Shown: positions 32,576 through 42,059 of the stretch, piece after piece
How positions within the stretch are numbered: the stretch's first letter is position 1
How the letters are laid out: each line of letters opens with the position of its first letter
From: Mycoplasma sp. CSL7491-lung
Lineage (GTDB): Bacteria; Bacillota_I; Bacilli_A; Mycoplasmatales; Metamycoplasmataceae
Reading direction: 5' to 3'
Length of the DNA: 64,000 nt
Assembly (NCBI RefSeq): GCF_018913965.1
Contig: NZ_JAHMHG010000002.1
Location: 62,001-126,000 of the forward strand
Program-made: the position numbers and the translations under genes
Notes under the pieces: model-generated
Told to the model about the DNA's origin: nothing
Seen by the model: the letters and a program-made list of their open reading frames with translations, nothing else
The model's database searches: none

Positions 32576-32612
32576 AAAAGTAAAAACATCAATACTGTTT
32601 TTACTTTTTTTG
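32576..32612 (+). terminator. Terminator of the dNK pair
   Basis: AAAAGTAAAAACA (32576-32588) pairs with TGTTTTTACTTTT (32596-32608), followed by T residues. Confidence 0.85.
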
Positions 32613-32652
32613 TTCATTTTTTCAAAAAAATAAATTATTATTCAGGAGGAAA

Positions 32653-35529
32653 ATGAAGAAAAAACATAAATATTTAATTTTAAGTAGCATTGTAGTTGGA
32701 AGTTTAATAACAGCAACAATACCTATTAGTTGAACTAATAAGAAACAAATAAAATTTAATTCGAATAGCGACTTTAAAACAACGCTGCAAAAAGATAAAT
32801 TCAATATTGAAATAAAAAAATTAGAAAACAAAACAATAGATTTTAAAAAGATAAATTCAAAAATTGAGTCACTAAAAAATGAGAACAATATAAACTACGA
32901 AGAATTAAAGAAAAACAAAGAAAAAGAGATAGAAAATAACCAAAAAATAAAAAATACTTTAAAAGTAGAATTGAGTAATAATAAATTATTAAATTCATTT
33001 AAAAATATAGAAAATCTAATAAAAAATAAAATTTATTTAAACAATGATATTTATAAAATAAGTATAAATTACATAGATATAAATGAAATTGAAAATAAAA
33101 ACATAATTAACGAAGTTAATCAAGAATTAAAAGGACTACTCAAAATTTTTAATTTAGACTTAATGCATAGTATAAACCAATTAAATGATATAGAAATTAC
33201 AAATAAAGAACTATACATAGAAACTTATAGACAAATCCAAGAACTTAATAATTCTTTTTTAGATAAAATAGAAAATAACTATTTTGACAATGAAATAAAT
33301 AACTATAAATTGCATATAGATGATTATTACTATAATTCGTTTATTCTTAAAAATACTATTGAGTCCAAGTTTGAGTTAGATAAAAAAATACATAATATAA
33401 ATTTAGATATTTTACGTTATAAGAAATATTTAATCGAAGATAAAACAAAAGCAAATGAATCTTTAATAAACATTTTAAATCAAGAAACAGAAATGGTAAA
33501 ACGTTTTTATTCTAGTTTAGAAAAAGAAATTAATACTATCAAAATAAAGATAAAAGACATGAATGAAATCGACCTAGCAATTCTGAATATATATAACGAT
33601 ACATCAATAAAAATTTTTAATCAAAATTTAGAACTTAATCTTAATTTGTTTGAATATATAATTCCAAAGATAGTAAATGAAGCAAATATCCATACATATC
33701 AAGAAAATCTTAAAAAAATCAAAGATAAAAAGAGAATTACCAATGATTTTTATAATAGAAAAGATAAAAATAATTTAGAAAAATATATCTTTATAAATAA
33801 TGAAATAGTTAATAACTTAATTGATGTAATTCAAATTATTTTAGATATCACAAACACAATTGATAAAAACTATAATTTAGCAAAAGATAATGTAAACGAA
33901 ATAATAAATAATAATATTGTTTTAGAAAATCAAATTATTGATTTAAATTTAGAATTAATTGAAAAGAAAAATAAAGCAAAATTATTAAATTCTAAAATAG
34001 AAGAAAATGAGTTAATTATTTCTAGAAATGCAAAAGAAATTATTTTGAATAGAAATAACAAAAACATTATTCTCGCAGAAAATAATAAACTTTTAAAAAG
34101 TCAAAACGAAGAGAATTTATTGGAAATTAATAAAATAAGTAAAAATATAAATAATATTGAACATAAAATAGAACAACTTGTTTTAGAGATTAATAAAAAT
34201 ATTAAATTTATAAAGACAATTTCTAATAAAATAAGTAAATTAGAATTAAATACAAACTTACTAATGAACGCACACAAAGAAAATATAGTTTTATATAATA
34301 GAATTCTAGAAACAATAAAACTATTATCGCCCGACAGCAAAGATAAAAGTAAAATAATAAAGAAATTAAATGATCAAATTTTAATAATTGAAAATCAAAA
34401 TCACGAATATAATAAATTAATTGAAGAATTAAAAAAGTCAAGTCAGAATACTGAAAATAAACTTAAAGATCAAAAAAGAGTAATAAATAATTTAAATAGT
34501 GAATTAAATTCTAAAAATGAAATTATTAAATCAAAAGAAATAAAAATAGAAGATTTTAATATAAAAATAGCAAACAATAAAAGCGAAATATTAAATCTTA
34601 AAAACATAATTAGTGATAATAATAATGAAATTAACTCTTTAAACCAAAGAATTCAAGAAATGAATTTAGAACTAGAGCAAATAAAAGAAGAAAATAATAA
34701 TAAACAAGAAAAAATAGCACAATTGAACTCTAATATTAATGAATTAAATATTAAAATCAAAAATTTAACTAAAAATAATCAAGAAAAACAAGAAAAAATT
34801 GTTTCTTTAATAGATGATAATAATAATTTAAATAATGAATTGTCATTAGTAATTAATGAGAATAATAAATTAAAATTAGAGTTAGAAAAATCAAAAGAAG
34901 ATATAAGTAATTTATTGAAATTAATTAACGAAAAAGAATTAGAATTACAAGAAAAAAATAAAAAATATGATGAATTAGTAGAAATTATTGCTCAAAAAGA
35001 TAAAGAAATTGAAAGATATAAAATTTTAATTAAGAATTATAATTCCGATTTAGAAAGTAAAGAGAATATAATAAAACAATTAACAGAAGATAATTTAAGA
35101 AATAATCTAAATATACAAAATTTAGAAGAACAAAAAAGAAAAATTAGTGAAGAATTAAATTCTAAAAAAGAAGAGTTGAAAAATTTAAAAAGAGAAATAG
35201 AAGAATTAAATCAAAAAATAAAGCAAAATGAAATAGTTATAACCGAACAAAAAGATAGGATTGAAAAATTAAACGAAATAATTAATCAATCTAAAATTGG
35301 GCTCCAAAACTCTTTAAAAATACTTACAGATATGATTAAAAACATAAAAGAATTAAAATGATTAGACACAACAATTAATTATCCAGGTTACGGAATATCT
35401 ATGTCATTTGAAATTGCTGACGCTAAAGAAAGTAGAGTTTTAATAAAAAATAACTTAGAAGATATTGAAAATGTTATAGATTCTTATGAGAAATTAATAA
35501 TATCTATAATTAACAAAATGTCAGTTTAA
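32653..35529 (+). CDS. Large exported coiled-coil protein
   Basis: 958 residues. N-terminal positively charged KKKHK and one hydrophobic segment (about 6-26, YLILSSIVVGSLITATIPIS) without a lipobox Cys, so a signal peptide or uncleaved anchor. The rest is Asn/Lys/Glu/Leu-rich and, from about residue 410 to 900, an almost unbroken heptad pattern (for example NDNNEINSLNQRIQEMNLELEQ region, KRKISEELNSKKEELKNLK) as in SMC-like or filamentous surface proteins. Two TGA Trp codons, one near the start and one at 35359 before a short C-terminal globular tail. Start after CAGGAGGAAA. It is monocistronic. A surface stalk or adhesion-related role is a guess. Confidence 0.8.
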
Positions 35530-35530
35530 T

Positions 35531-35562
35531 AAAAAAAGTAAAGAACAAACTTTACTTTTTTT
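35531..35562. terminator. Bidirectional terminator, coiled-coil gene / tsf
   Basis: AAAAAAAGTAAAG pairs with CTTTACTTTTTTT (13 bp) around AACAAA, just after the stop at 35529 and just before the tsf stop at 35564. Confidence 0.85.
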
Positions 35563-35563
35563 A

Positions 35564-36442
35564 TTATTTAACCATGCTTGCAACTTCAGAAGCAAAGTCT
35601 GATTGTACTTTTTCAATACCTTCACCAACTTCAAATCTATAGGTTTTAACCAATTTAGAATCAGTTGTTTTTAAATATTTTTCAACTGTTAATGAATCGT
35701 CAATAACATAAGGTTGTTTTTCTAAAACAAATTCTGAAAGTTGTTTATCCAATCAACCTTCAACAATTTTTTCTTGAATTTTTTCTGGTTTACTTTCAAA
35801 TCCTGTTGGTTTTGTAAATCCTGCCTTAACTGATTCTAAACGTTCTTGAGGAATACTTTCTACTTTATCAAATTCAGGGTTTAATGCAGATACATGCATT
35901 GATATATTTCTAGCTACTTCAGAATTTTTACCTTTTAAAACTGTAACTGAAGCAATTTGACTATTTGCATGAACATAAATACCTAAAACTTCATCTTCTT
36001 TAGCTTCAACTGCTAAAACTCTACGTAATGAAATTTTTTCACCAATAACCGCTGTTGCGTTTAATAATTCTTGTTCAACTGTTAATTCATTATCTAATGT
36101 AACAGTTAAAGATTCTTCAAGTGTTGTGGCTTTAGCTTCATATAAAGCTGCAGCAACCTTGTTTAATAAACTTAAGAATTTTTCGTTTTGAGCAACAAAA
36201 TCTGTCTCAGAGTTTACTTCAACTAATATAGCTCTTTTTTCGTTACCAGCAACTGTAACAGCTCCTTCAGCAGCAACTCTACCAGCTTTTTTAGCAGCTT
36301 TAACGATTCCGTTTTCTTTTAATCAATCGATAGCAGCTTCAATATCATAGTTTGTAGCTTCTAAAGCTTTCTTAACATCTCCAAAAGGAGAATTTGTTCT
36401 AGCTCTTAATTCTTTGATTAATTCCATTTTGTTTACTGACAT
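35564..36442 (-). CDS. tsf: Elongation factor Ts
   Basis: 292 residues. Begins MSVNKMELIKELRARTNSPFGDVKKALEATNYDIEAAIDWL (UBA-like domain), then GRVAAEGAV, and the nucleotide-exchange motif NSETDFVAQNEKF (TDFV), with the coiled-coil/C-terminal module after it. EF-Ts releases GDP from EF-Tu. Typical length for the full-size form. The TGA codons (DWLKENG, EGWLDKQ) read as Trp. It starts 16 bases after rpsB with AAAGGGG near the ATG and is in the usual rpsB-tsf operon. Confidence 0.95.
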
Positions 36443-36458
36443 ATAATGACCCCTTTAA

Positions 36459-37319
36459 TTAATTATTTTCTTCTTGTTTTTTAGATTCTTTTACTTCATT
36501 GTTTGAAGTATTTTTTGGTTGAAATTCAGGTAAAACAACTTTTTCATCGTCTTGGTACGCAAATAATTGTTGTCCGCCTTTTACTTTAGCAATAGCATCG
36601 GCTAATACTGTAATTATAAGTGTTATTGATTTTGCTGAATCATCATTTGCAGGAATTCCGAAGTCAACTAAATCTGGATTAGCGTTAGAATCAAGAAGTG
36701 AGATAACTTTTAATCCTTTTCTTTTTGCTTCTTTAACAGCAATTTCGTCTTGAATAGGATCTGCAACAATCATAACATTTGGTAAACGTTTCATTGAACG
36801 AATTCCATTTAAGTTTTTATGTAATTTTTCAAGTTCTTTTGTGAAGTTTAACGCTTCTTTCTTTGTGTAACCTTTAAAATTATCAGCTGCTTTAGCTTCT
36901 AATTCCTCCATTTTTTGTACACGTTTCATAATTGTTTCGTTATTTGTAAGAGTTCCACCTAATCATCTTTCTGTTACATATAACGAGTTAGTTCTTTCAG
37001 CTGCAGCTTTAATAGCATCTTTAGCTTGTTTTTTTGTACCAACAAAAATAAATTGAGCATTTTTAGCAGCTAACGAACTTACTAAAGAATAAGCAAATTC
37101 TAAATATTTTTGTGTTTTAAAAATATCAATTATGTGAGCACCTCTATTTTTTCTATTAGGAACAAGAAATTCTTTCATTTTTGGGTTTCAAGCATATGTT
37201 TTGTGCCCAAAGTATGCACCTGCTTCTAATAATTTTGTTCTTGAAACGATTGGTAATTTTGTTTCTTTTGTTTCTTTTGTTTCTTTTGTGTTGTTTTCAA
37301 CTTTTTTGTTTTCTGTCAT
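36459..37319 (-). CDS. rpsB: 30S ribosomal protein S2
   Basis: 286 residues. S2 signatures: [58 protein letters not shown] and [19 protein letters not shown]. The ATG at 37319 follows AAAAGGAAATTTAAA; a longer frame to 37373 exists but would start inside the leader. The N-terminus carries an extra [10 protein letters not shown] stretch made of three 9-base repeats (37261-37289), and the C-terminus has a charged tail rich in Asn, Glu and Lys; both are mollicute-style extensions. Two TGA Trp codons. Confidence 0.95.
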
Positions 37320-37480
37320 TTTAAATTTCCTTTTAGTTTGTTTTTTATCGTAACGATTTCGAACACCTAGCACCTCTAATTATTTAGGCACACCCAAGTG
37401 AATTCACCGTTATTTTTTTAATATTCGATTAAATTATTTCAATATAAATATAATCTTTTTATATTTTAACATTTTTATTA
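37320..37480 (-). promoter_or_regulatory. Structured leader of rpsB-tsf
   Basis: A distinctly GC-richer block, about 37345-37415, within AT-rich flanks. On the minus strand it contains the palindrome GTGAATTCAC, a CTAA-ATAA-TTAG hairpin and an ATCG-TTA-CGAT hairpin ending 17 bases before the Shine-Dalgarno, plus three GGTG words. Non-coding conservation of this kind suggests an autoregulatory S2-binding leader. Confidence 0.45.
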
Positions 37481-37505
37481 AAAAAATAAAATTTATTTTA
37501 AATAC

Positions 37506-37534
37506 AAAAAAGACAGTTTTTCAAAAACTATCTT
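37506..37534 (-). terminator. Terminator of the lipoprotein gene at 37533
   Basis: AGACAGTTTTT pairs with AAAAACTATCT (one G-U), loop of one to three bases; T run on the minus strand. It overlaps the last codon of the lipoprotein. Confidence 0.7.
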
Positions 37535-38339
37535 ATTTTAAAATTAAAAATGATTTATACGGAACGCCAATTTCAAATGTCATGTTTTCAAATTTATCAA
37601 AATCACTTTGAGTTCTAGAATTAATATTTCCGTTAAACAAGAAATTAATATATTCATTACTTATAGAAATTGATCTAACAAAGTTAGAATTAATATCTTT
37701 AGCTAAAAAAGTATAACTCGGATAAAATACTTTTATTTTTCCTTTTGACTTAGATATTTTAATAACTGTTCTTCTTTTTGTTAGAAAAATAGCTTGACTA
37801 TCTCGTTCATTTGAATCAAACATAGATTCTTTAGAAAATTGTGTAAGCTTTGAATTTAATTTTGTATCAAAATCCGGAAGACTAATGTGTTTATGAGATT
37901 GTAAAAGTGTTTCTTTTGGGTCTACACCTATAACATGAATATATAACTGACTATGTTTTCCTGCATTAGTGTTAGGAAATAAATATCAACCTTTATTTTC
38001 AGAATTATCAGGGTATGGTCTAGAATAAAACTGATTTAAATTAGCCAGAAATGTAATTCAGTTTTTAGATAAAAATTCAGATGATTTACTTTCATCAAAT
38101 TGAATTTTTGAGTATTGTTCTTTGAATTCAACCCAATCTAATTGGTTTTCTTCAGAATTTAAATCAATATTTAAAAGTTTCGAAACCTTAATAACATCAT
38201 CATGTTTTTTAGAATCATTAAAATTTTTCGGTTCTTGATCTTCGTTTTTTATAGATTGATTTGAGCATGATAAAGATGCAATCGGAAGCACCAATCCTAT
38301 ATTTAAAAAAAACACTTTCTTTATTTTTTTGAAGTTCAT
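37533..38339 (-). CDS. Predicted lipoprotein
   Basis: 268 residues. N-terminus MNFKKIKKVFFLNIGLVLPIASLSC, a lipobox with Cys25; then a polar linker with Lys/Asp/Asn and a mostly beta-predicted domain containing IYIHVIG..., HKHISLPDFD and KRRTVIKISKSKGKIKVFYPSY. The two TGA Trp codons joining the halves are at about 38055 (SKNWITFLANL) and within the middle. I do not recognise the domain. Monocistronic, own terminator; upstream is the tRNA-His gene in the same orientation. Surface location is expected, function unknown. Confidence 0.75.
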
Positions 38340-38441
38340 ATGTATCTCCCTATTATATATTACTTTATGGTAATATTATAGTATTTTTCTTGTTTTTGAG
38401 AAAAAAATAGCCATTTAAAAAAATAAAAAATATAGCATTAT

Positions 38442-38518
38442 TGGGGCGATCGACGGGATTCGAACCCGCGAATGACGGGACCACAACCCGCTGTGTTAGC
38501 CGCTTCACCACGATCGCC
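38442..38518 (-). tRNA. tRNA-His (anticodon GTG)
   Basis: 77-base cloverleaf read on the minus strand. Acceptor arm GCGATCG/CGATCGC, with the histidine-specific extra G(-1) encoded opposite C73 and an encoded CCA end; D arm GTG...CAC; anticodon loop TTGTGGT in a GCGGG/CCCGT stem; variable CATTC; T arm GCGGG-TTCGAAT-CCCGT. The G(-1):C73 pair is the major HisRS identity element, which together with the GTG anticodon settles the assignment. Confidence 0.97.
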
Positions 38519-38539
38519 ATATTTGCTATATGTAAAAAT

Positions 38540-38594
38540 ATTATAATATATTTTTTGAAATGCAAAAGAAAATATTATAATAATTTATCGAGGT
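38540..38594. promoter_or_regulatory. Divergent overlapping promoters, tRNA-His and CHR transporter
   Basis: Leftward TATAAT at 38540-38545 (22 bases before the tRNA) with a possible TTGCAT -35 at 38560-38565. Rightward TTGAAA at 38555-38560 and TATAAT at 38576-38581, then GAGGT before the ATG at 38600. The two -35 regions overlap. Confidence 0.5.
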
Positions 38595-38599
38595 TAATA

Positions 38600-39181
38600 A
38601 TGAAAAATAAAGAAAGTTTTTTAAAAAGATTTTGATCTGTTTTTATTTTAATAATTAAAGTAACTTTTGTTGGTTTCGGGGGTGGAAACGCTTTACTTCC
38701 GATAATAAAAAAAGAAGTTGTTGATAAAAAAAGTTGATTAACAAAAGCTGAGTTCGATGACATTGTAATTGTAACCAATATGATACCTGGTGCTTCTGTA
38801 ATAGAAACTATATCTTACATTTCAGTGAAGCGTCTAGGTAAAATTTGAGGTTCACTAATAACTCTAATTGCCATACTACCACATGTATTGATGGCTTTCG
38901 GATTTTTATTATTATTTAAATTCATACCGTCAGACTATATAAAAATAATTTCTGTTGGTGTTTTAATTTCAATAATTGCTTTTTTATTGAGATTTGCTCA
39001 AAGATACATAAAACAATCGAAACAATCCTTACCAATATATATATGAATACCAGTTATTTTATTCACAGCAGGATACTGTTTATTCGTTCCATCTCCATAT
39101 AACATTCCTTTTGTCGCAATAATAAGTGTTTCGTTAATGTATTTTATATTTAAATATTATAAAAATAAAGGTGGTAAATAA
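38600..39181 (+). CDS. CHR-family transporter, subunit 1
   Basis: 193 residues, a half-size member of the chromate ion transporter family. The signature F-x-x-FGGGNALLPIIKKEVVDKKSWLTKAEFDDIVIVTNMIPG at residues 19-65 matches the CHR N-terminal motif (FGGG...W...E/D...PGP). About five membrane helices. In mycoplasmas the real substrate is unknown; sulfate or another anion is as likely as chromate. Its stop overlaps the start of subunit 2 (TAATG). Several TGA Trp codons. It starts a short operon ended by the terminator at 39836. Confidence 0.85.
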
Positions 39182-39837
39182 TGATAGCACTTCTAGTTTC
39201 AATACCATTACTCATTTTAGTATCACTAATTGTTTTTGGTGGCGGTCAAGTATTTATGCCTGTTTTTAGTTGAATGTGAAACTTAATGAGTTCAACTTTT
39301 GGTTCACAAATAGATTCTGATACAATAAATAAAGTTTTTACTGTCTCAAACACTACCCCCGGGGTTGTTTCAACAAAATTTGCTTTTTTTACAGGTTATT
39401 TAATCGCAAACGGTGAATGGTGAGGTTATTTGGCGATATTTTTAACATATCTTATATTTTGTATACCAGCTATTCTAATGATGTTACTAGCAATGAAATA
39501 TATAAATAGATTTAGAAGTAGTACATTTATTCAAAATTTAATGACAATTATGAAACCTATCGTTTCAGGAATAATTATCAGTTTAGCAATACAACTATTT
39601 ATAGGAATATACGCTCCTGAAATTATATTTAATAAAAGTATAGATAAATATGCAATATTAAGTAATGATAATTTATTTGTGGGTTATAAAAATGCCTTAT
39701 TAAAAATTTTTATAACAGTCGGTATTTTATATTCATATTGGCTTGCAAAGAAAAATTTTTCACTATTTTGAATAATAATTATAAACGTGTCTATATCTTT
39801 TATAATTTTCGGAATACCGCTACTTTTAGGAAAATAA
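39181..39837 (+). CDS. CHR-family transporter, subunit 2
   Basis: 218 residues, the matching half transporter: VFGGGQVFMPVFSWMW near the start, then NKVFTVSNTTPGVVSTKFAFFTGYLI, the same FGGG...PGP-like layout in the opposite topology expected for paired short CHR proteins, which form antiparallel heterodimers. Five or six membrane helices. The TAATG overlap with subunit 1 and three closely spaced TGA Trp codons (SWMWNL, EWWGYL) are notable; a standard-code reading would miss the first 80 residues. A strong hairpin terminator follows the stop immediately. Confidence 0.85.
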
Positions 39838-39870
39838 AAAGCAACATTTAAAATATTTTGTTGCTTTTTT
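39836..39870 (+). terminator. Terminator of the CHR transporter operon
   Basis: AAAAAGCAACA pairs with TGTTGCTTTTT (11 bp), loop of 12, T run after. Confidence 0.85.
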
Positions 39871-39885
39871 AAATAATTATAAAAA

Positions 39886-40101
39886 CTAAACTATTTTAAT
39901 TAAATGTTCCTTAGAGTAGTTTTCACCTTTTAAATGATCTCTTTCAACATGGATTACCTCTATTTTTTCATTACCTTGTGTGTGCATACCATGTTTTTGA
40001 CCTCTTCGAAATCCTTTGATTAAACCTTCTAATTCTTCCAGTGTATTTGCTTTCGCTACAACTTCACCACTTGAAACTAATTTTGCTTTATATTTGTACA
40101 T
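39886..40101 (-). CDS. Small conserved hypothetical protein
   Basis: 71 residues: MYKYKAKLVSSGEVVAKANT, then LEELEGLIKGFRRGQKHGMHTQGNEKIEVIHVERDHLKG. It reads like a genuine compact alpha/beta domain (strand, strand, helix, basic loop, strand), with a basic GFRRGQKHG loop that could touch nucleic acid. The Shine-Dalgarno CGGAGGTAAAA is strong, suggesting good expression. I believe similar proteins occur in other hominis-group mycoplasmas but cannot name a family. It is monocistronic, between the CHR operon and the SPFH gene. Confidence 0.75.
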   Translation of the reverse strand: MYKYKAKLVSSGEVVAKANTLEELEGLIKGFRRGQKHGMHTQGNEKIEVIHVERDHLKGENYSKEHLIKIV

Positions 40102-40248
40102 TTTTACCTCCGTATATTAAAACTATACATATATATCTACTTTTATTATATTCTAGATAATAAAAATATTAAATTACAATTAAAAATTGTATTTAAACTT
40201 GATATATAATATAAAAAAATTTCATATTTATGCAAATTAATTTAAAAA

Positions 40249-40288
40249 ATAAAAACGATATATCTTGATATTAGGTTATCGTTTTTAT
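40249..40288 (-). terminator. Terminator of the SPFH gene
   Basis: AAAAACGATA (40251-40260) pairs with TATCGTTTTT (40277-40286) with AT-rich inner pairing; T run on the minus strand. Confidence 0.75.
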
Positions 40289-40316
40289 TTTTATTTTTAT
40301 TTAATATTAATAAACT

Positions 40317-41237
40317 TTATTTTTTCTCAGTTTTTTCTTTAGTAAATAATTCGGATGCTAACGACATAGTTCCAGCAATAGATGATAAATTAGACGGCAA
40401 GAATATTTTTGTAGCCTTACCATTTGCTATTTCTTTTAGTTGTTCAATTGCTTTTAATGTTAAAATTTCATTATTAAGATTAGCTTCGTTGATTATATTA
40501 ATTGCTTTTCTTTTACCTTCCGCTTCTAGTATTTCACTTTCTTTTTTAGCTTCCGCCTTTAATATTTGAGCTTGTTTATCCGCCTCGGCTTGTAATATTT
40601 TAGCTTCTTTTTGACCTTCAGCAATTAAAATAGAAGAAGCTTTTGAACCTTCTGCTTCTAAAATATTTGCTCTTTTTTCTCTTTCTGCACGCATTTGTTT
40701 TTCCATCGCGTTTTGAATGTCTCTTGGAGGTATTATATTTTTAATTTCAACTCGATGAACTTTTATTCCTCAAGAATCTGAAGCTTCATCTAAAATTAAA
40801 GTTAATTTTGAATTAATTGTATCTCTAGATGTTAAGGTTTCGTCTAATTCTAATTCACCAAGTAAATTTCTTAATGTTGTAGCAGATAGATTTTCGATAG
40901 CTTTCATAGAGTTTTCAGCTCCATAAATAAACAATTTAGGGTCTGTTATTTTTAGATAAACTACGGTATCTACTTTAATTGTCGCGTTGTCTTTAGTTAT
41001 AATATCTTGTTCTGGAAAATCAAGAACTTTTTCTTTATAATTTTCTCTTGCTACTACTCTATCTAAAAAAGGTATTATAAAATTAATTCCATTTTCTAAA
41101 GTTTTATTATATTTACCTAAACGTTCTACAATAGCAAATTTAGATTGCGGTATTACCTTAATCGAAGAAATTAAAGCAATAATTAAGAATAATAAAATAA
41201 CTACCAAAAAAATGATCCCTATAATCATTCCTAGCAT
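40317..41237 (-). CDS. SPFH/Band 7 (stomatin/paraslipin-like) protein
   Basis: 306 residues. N-terminal membrane helix (about 4-25), then the SPFH domain: VIPQSKFAIVERLGKYNKTLENGINFIIPFLDRV, DNATIKVDTVVYLKITDP, AENSMKAIENLSATTLRNLLGELELDETLTSR and WGIKVHRVEIKNIIPP, a very typical stomatin series. A long alanine/glutamate/lysine-rich helix with repeated ILxAEG/AEA units follows (residues about 195-255). Such proteins form large oligomeric rings on the membrane and organise or protect membrane proteases. No NfeD partner adjoins. One TGA Trp at the end of the SPFH core. Start after AAAGGAG. Confidence 0.92.
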
Positions 41238-41637
41238 TTTAATCTCCTTTCAAAATGTTATATTTCGTTTTTTCAAAATTCAATTTAATTATGATGTAAT
41301 TTTTATTACCTTAAATTTTATTTTTAAACTTAACATTAATCTTAACCATAATTAAAATAAGTAACCGTAAAAAATAGAATCATAAAAATAAAAAGTAAAT
41401 AGTTAATCTTATATCAATCTAAAAAGGTTCAATTAAGAAATAATATGATTAGGTATCGACTAAAATAAATTTAACACAACTTATTGAATTTATAAAATAA
41501 TTGTATCATTTTTTAAATTGAACATTTTAACTTTTATAAATACCATTTCGAAAATATATTATTATTATAAAATTTTAATAAATTCATTTAAAATAAATGC
41601 AATAGTTATTTATAATTATTCTAAAGAAAGAGGAAAT
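41238..41637. other. Intergenic region without a clear gene
   Basis: 400 bases of AT-rich sequence between the divergent SPFH gene and the small membrane protein at 41638. The more complex stretch AAGGTTCAATTAAG ... GATTAGGTATCGACT (about 41425-41462) stands out slightly, but I find no convincing reading frame, tRNA or terminator. The frame of the 41638 gene is open upstream to about 41518, but without a start carrying a Shine-Dalgarno. Confidence 0.5.
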
Positions 41638-41997
41638 GTGACCACAAATAATAGTTTTAACGTAATTTTAAATTCAGCCCAAATGAATTTCGGCTCAAAT
41701 AGAGGTTTAGCATCCTTACCCTTATGAGCAAAAATAATTTTAATCGTAGCTCTCATTTTGTTATCTTTAATTATGATATCTTTTCATAAAAATTCAAAAG
41801 AAAAAATTACTAATTTTAAAGAAAAACAATTAGAACAATATATAAAAGATAATCCAAAACATAAAAATATTAAATACGAATCAACTGGATTATTTTTACC
41901 TGCGTGACAAAGAGCAAAATATAATTTTCCATTATTTATGTCAGTTGTATTTTTGAGTATTGCGATAATAATATTAATTATTATATTAAAAGGATAA
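41638..41997 (+). CDS. Small two-TM membrane protein
   Basis: 119 residues from a GTG start chosen because GAAAGAGGAAAT lies immediately upstream; starting further up (TTG at 41518) would add 40 residues of low-complexity sequence. Layout: polar N-terminus (TTNNSFNVILNSAQMNFGSN), TM1 AKIILIVALILLSLIMISF, a charged 40-residue loop (KEKITNFKEKQLEQYIKDNPKHK) and TM2 FPLFMSVVFLSIAIIILIIIL. Two TGA Trp codons. No family recognised. It is followed by a strong bidirectional terminator shared with ptsG. Confidence 0.6.
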
Positions 41998-42014
41998 GAT
42001 TATTGTTAGTTTAA

Positions 42015-42052
42015 CGAAAAATTCTCGCTTGATGCGAGAATTTTTATTTTTT
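42015..42052. terminator. Bidirectional terminator, small membrane protein / ptsG
   Basis: AAAAATTCTCGC (42017-42028) pairs perfectly with GCGAGAATTTTT (42034-42045), loop TTGAT; T runs both ways. Confidence 0.92.
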
Positions 42053-42059
42053 ATTATTT

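Noticed and set aside
41238..41637. Possible structured RNA (tmRNA, RNase P or SRP RNA) before the small membrane protein
   Set aside because: I looked for the conserved ends and tag-like frame of tmRNA and for the conserved core words of RNase P RNA and SRP RNA and saw none.
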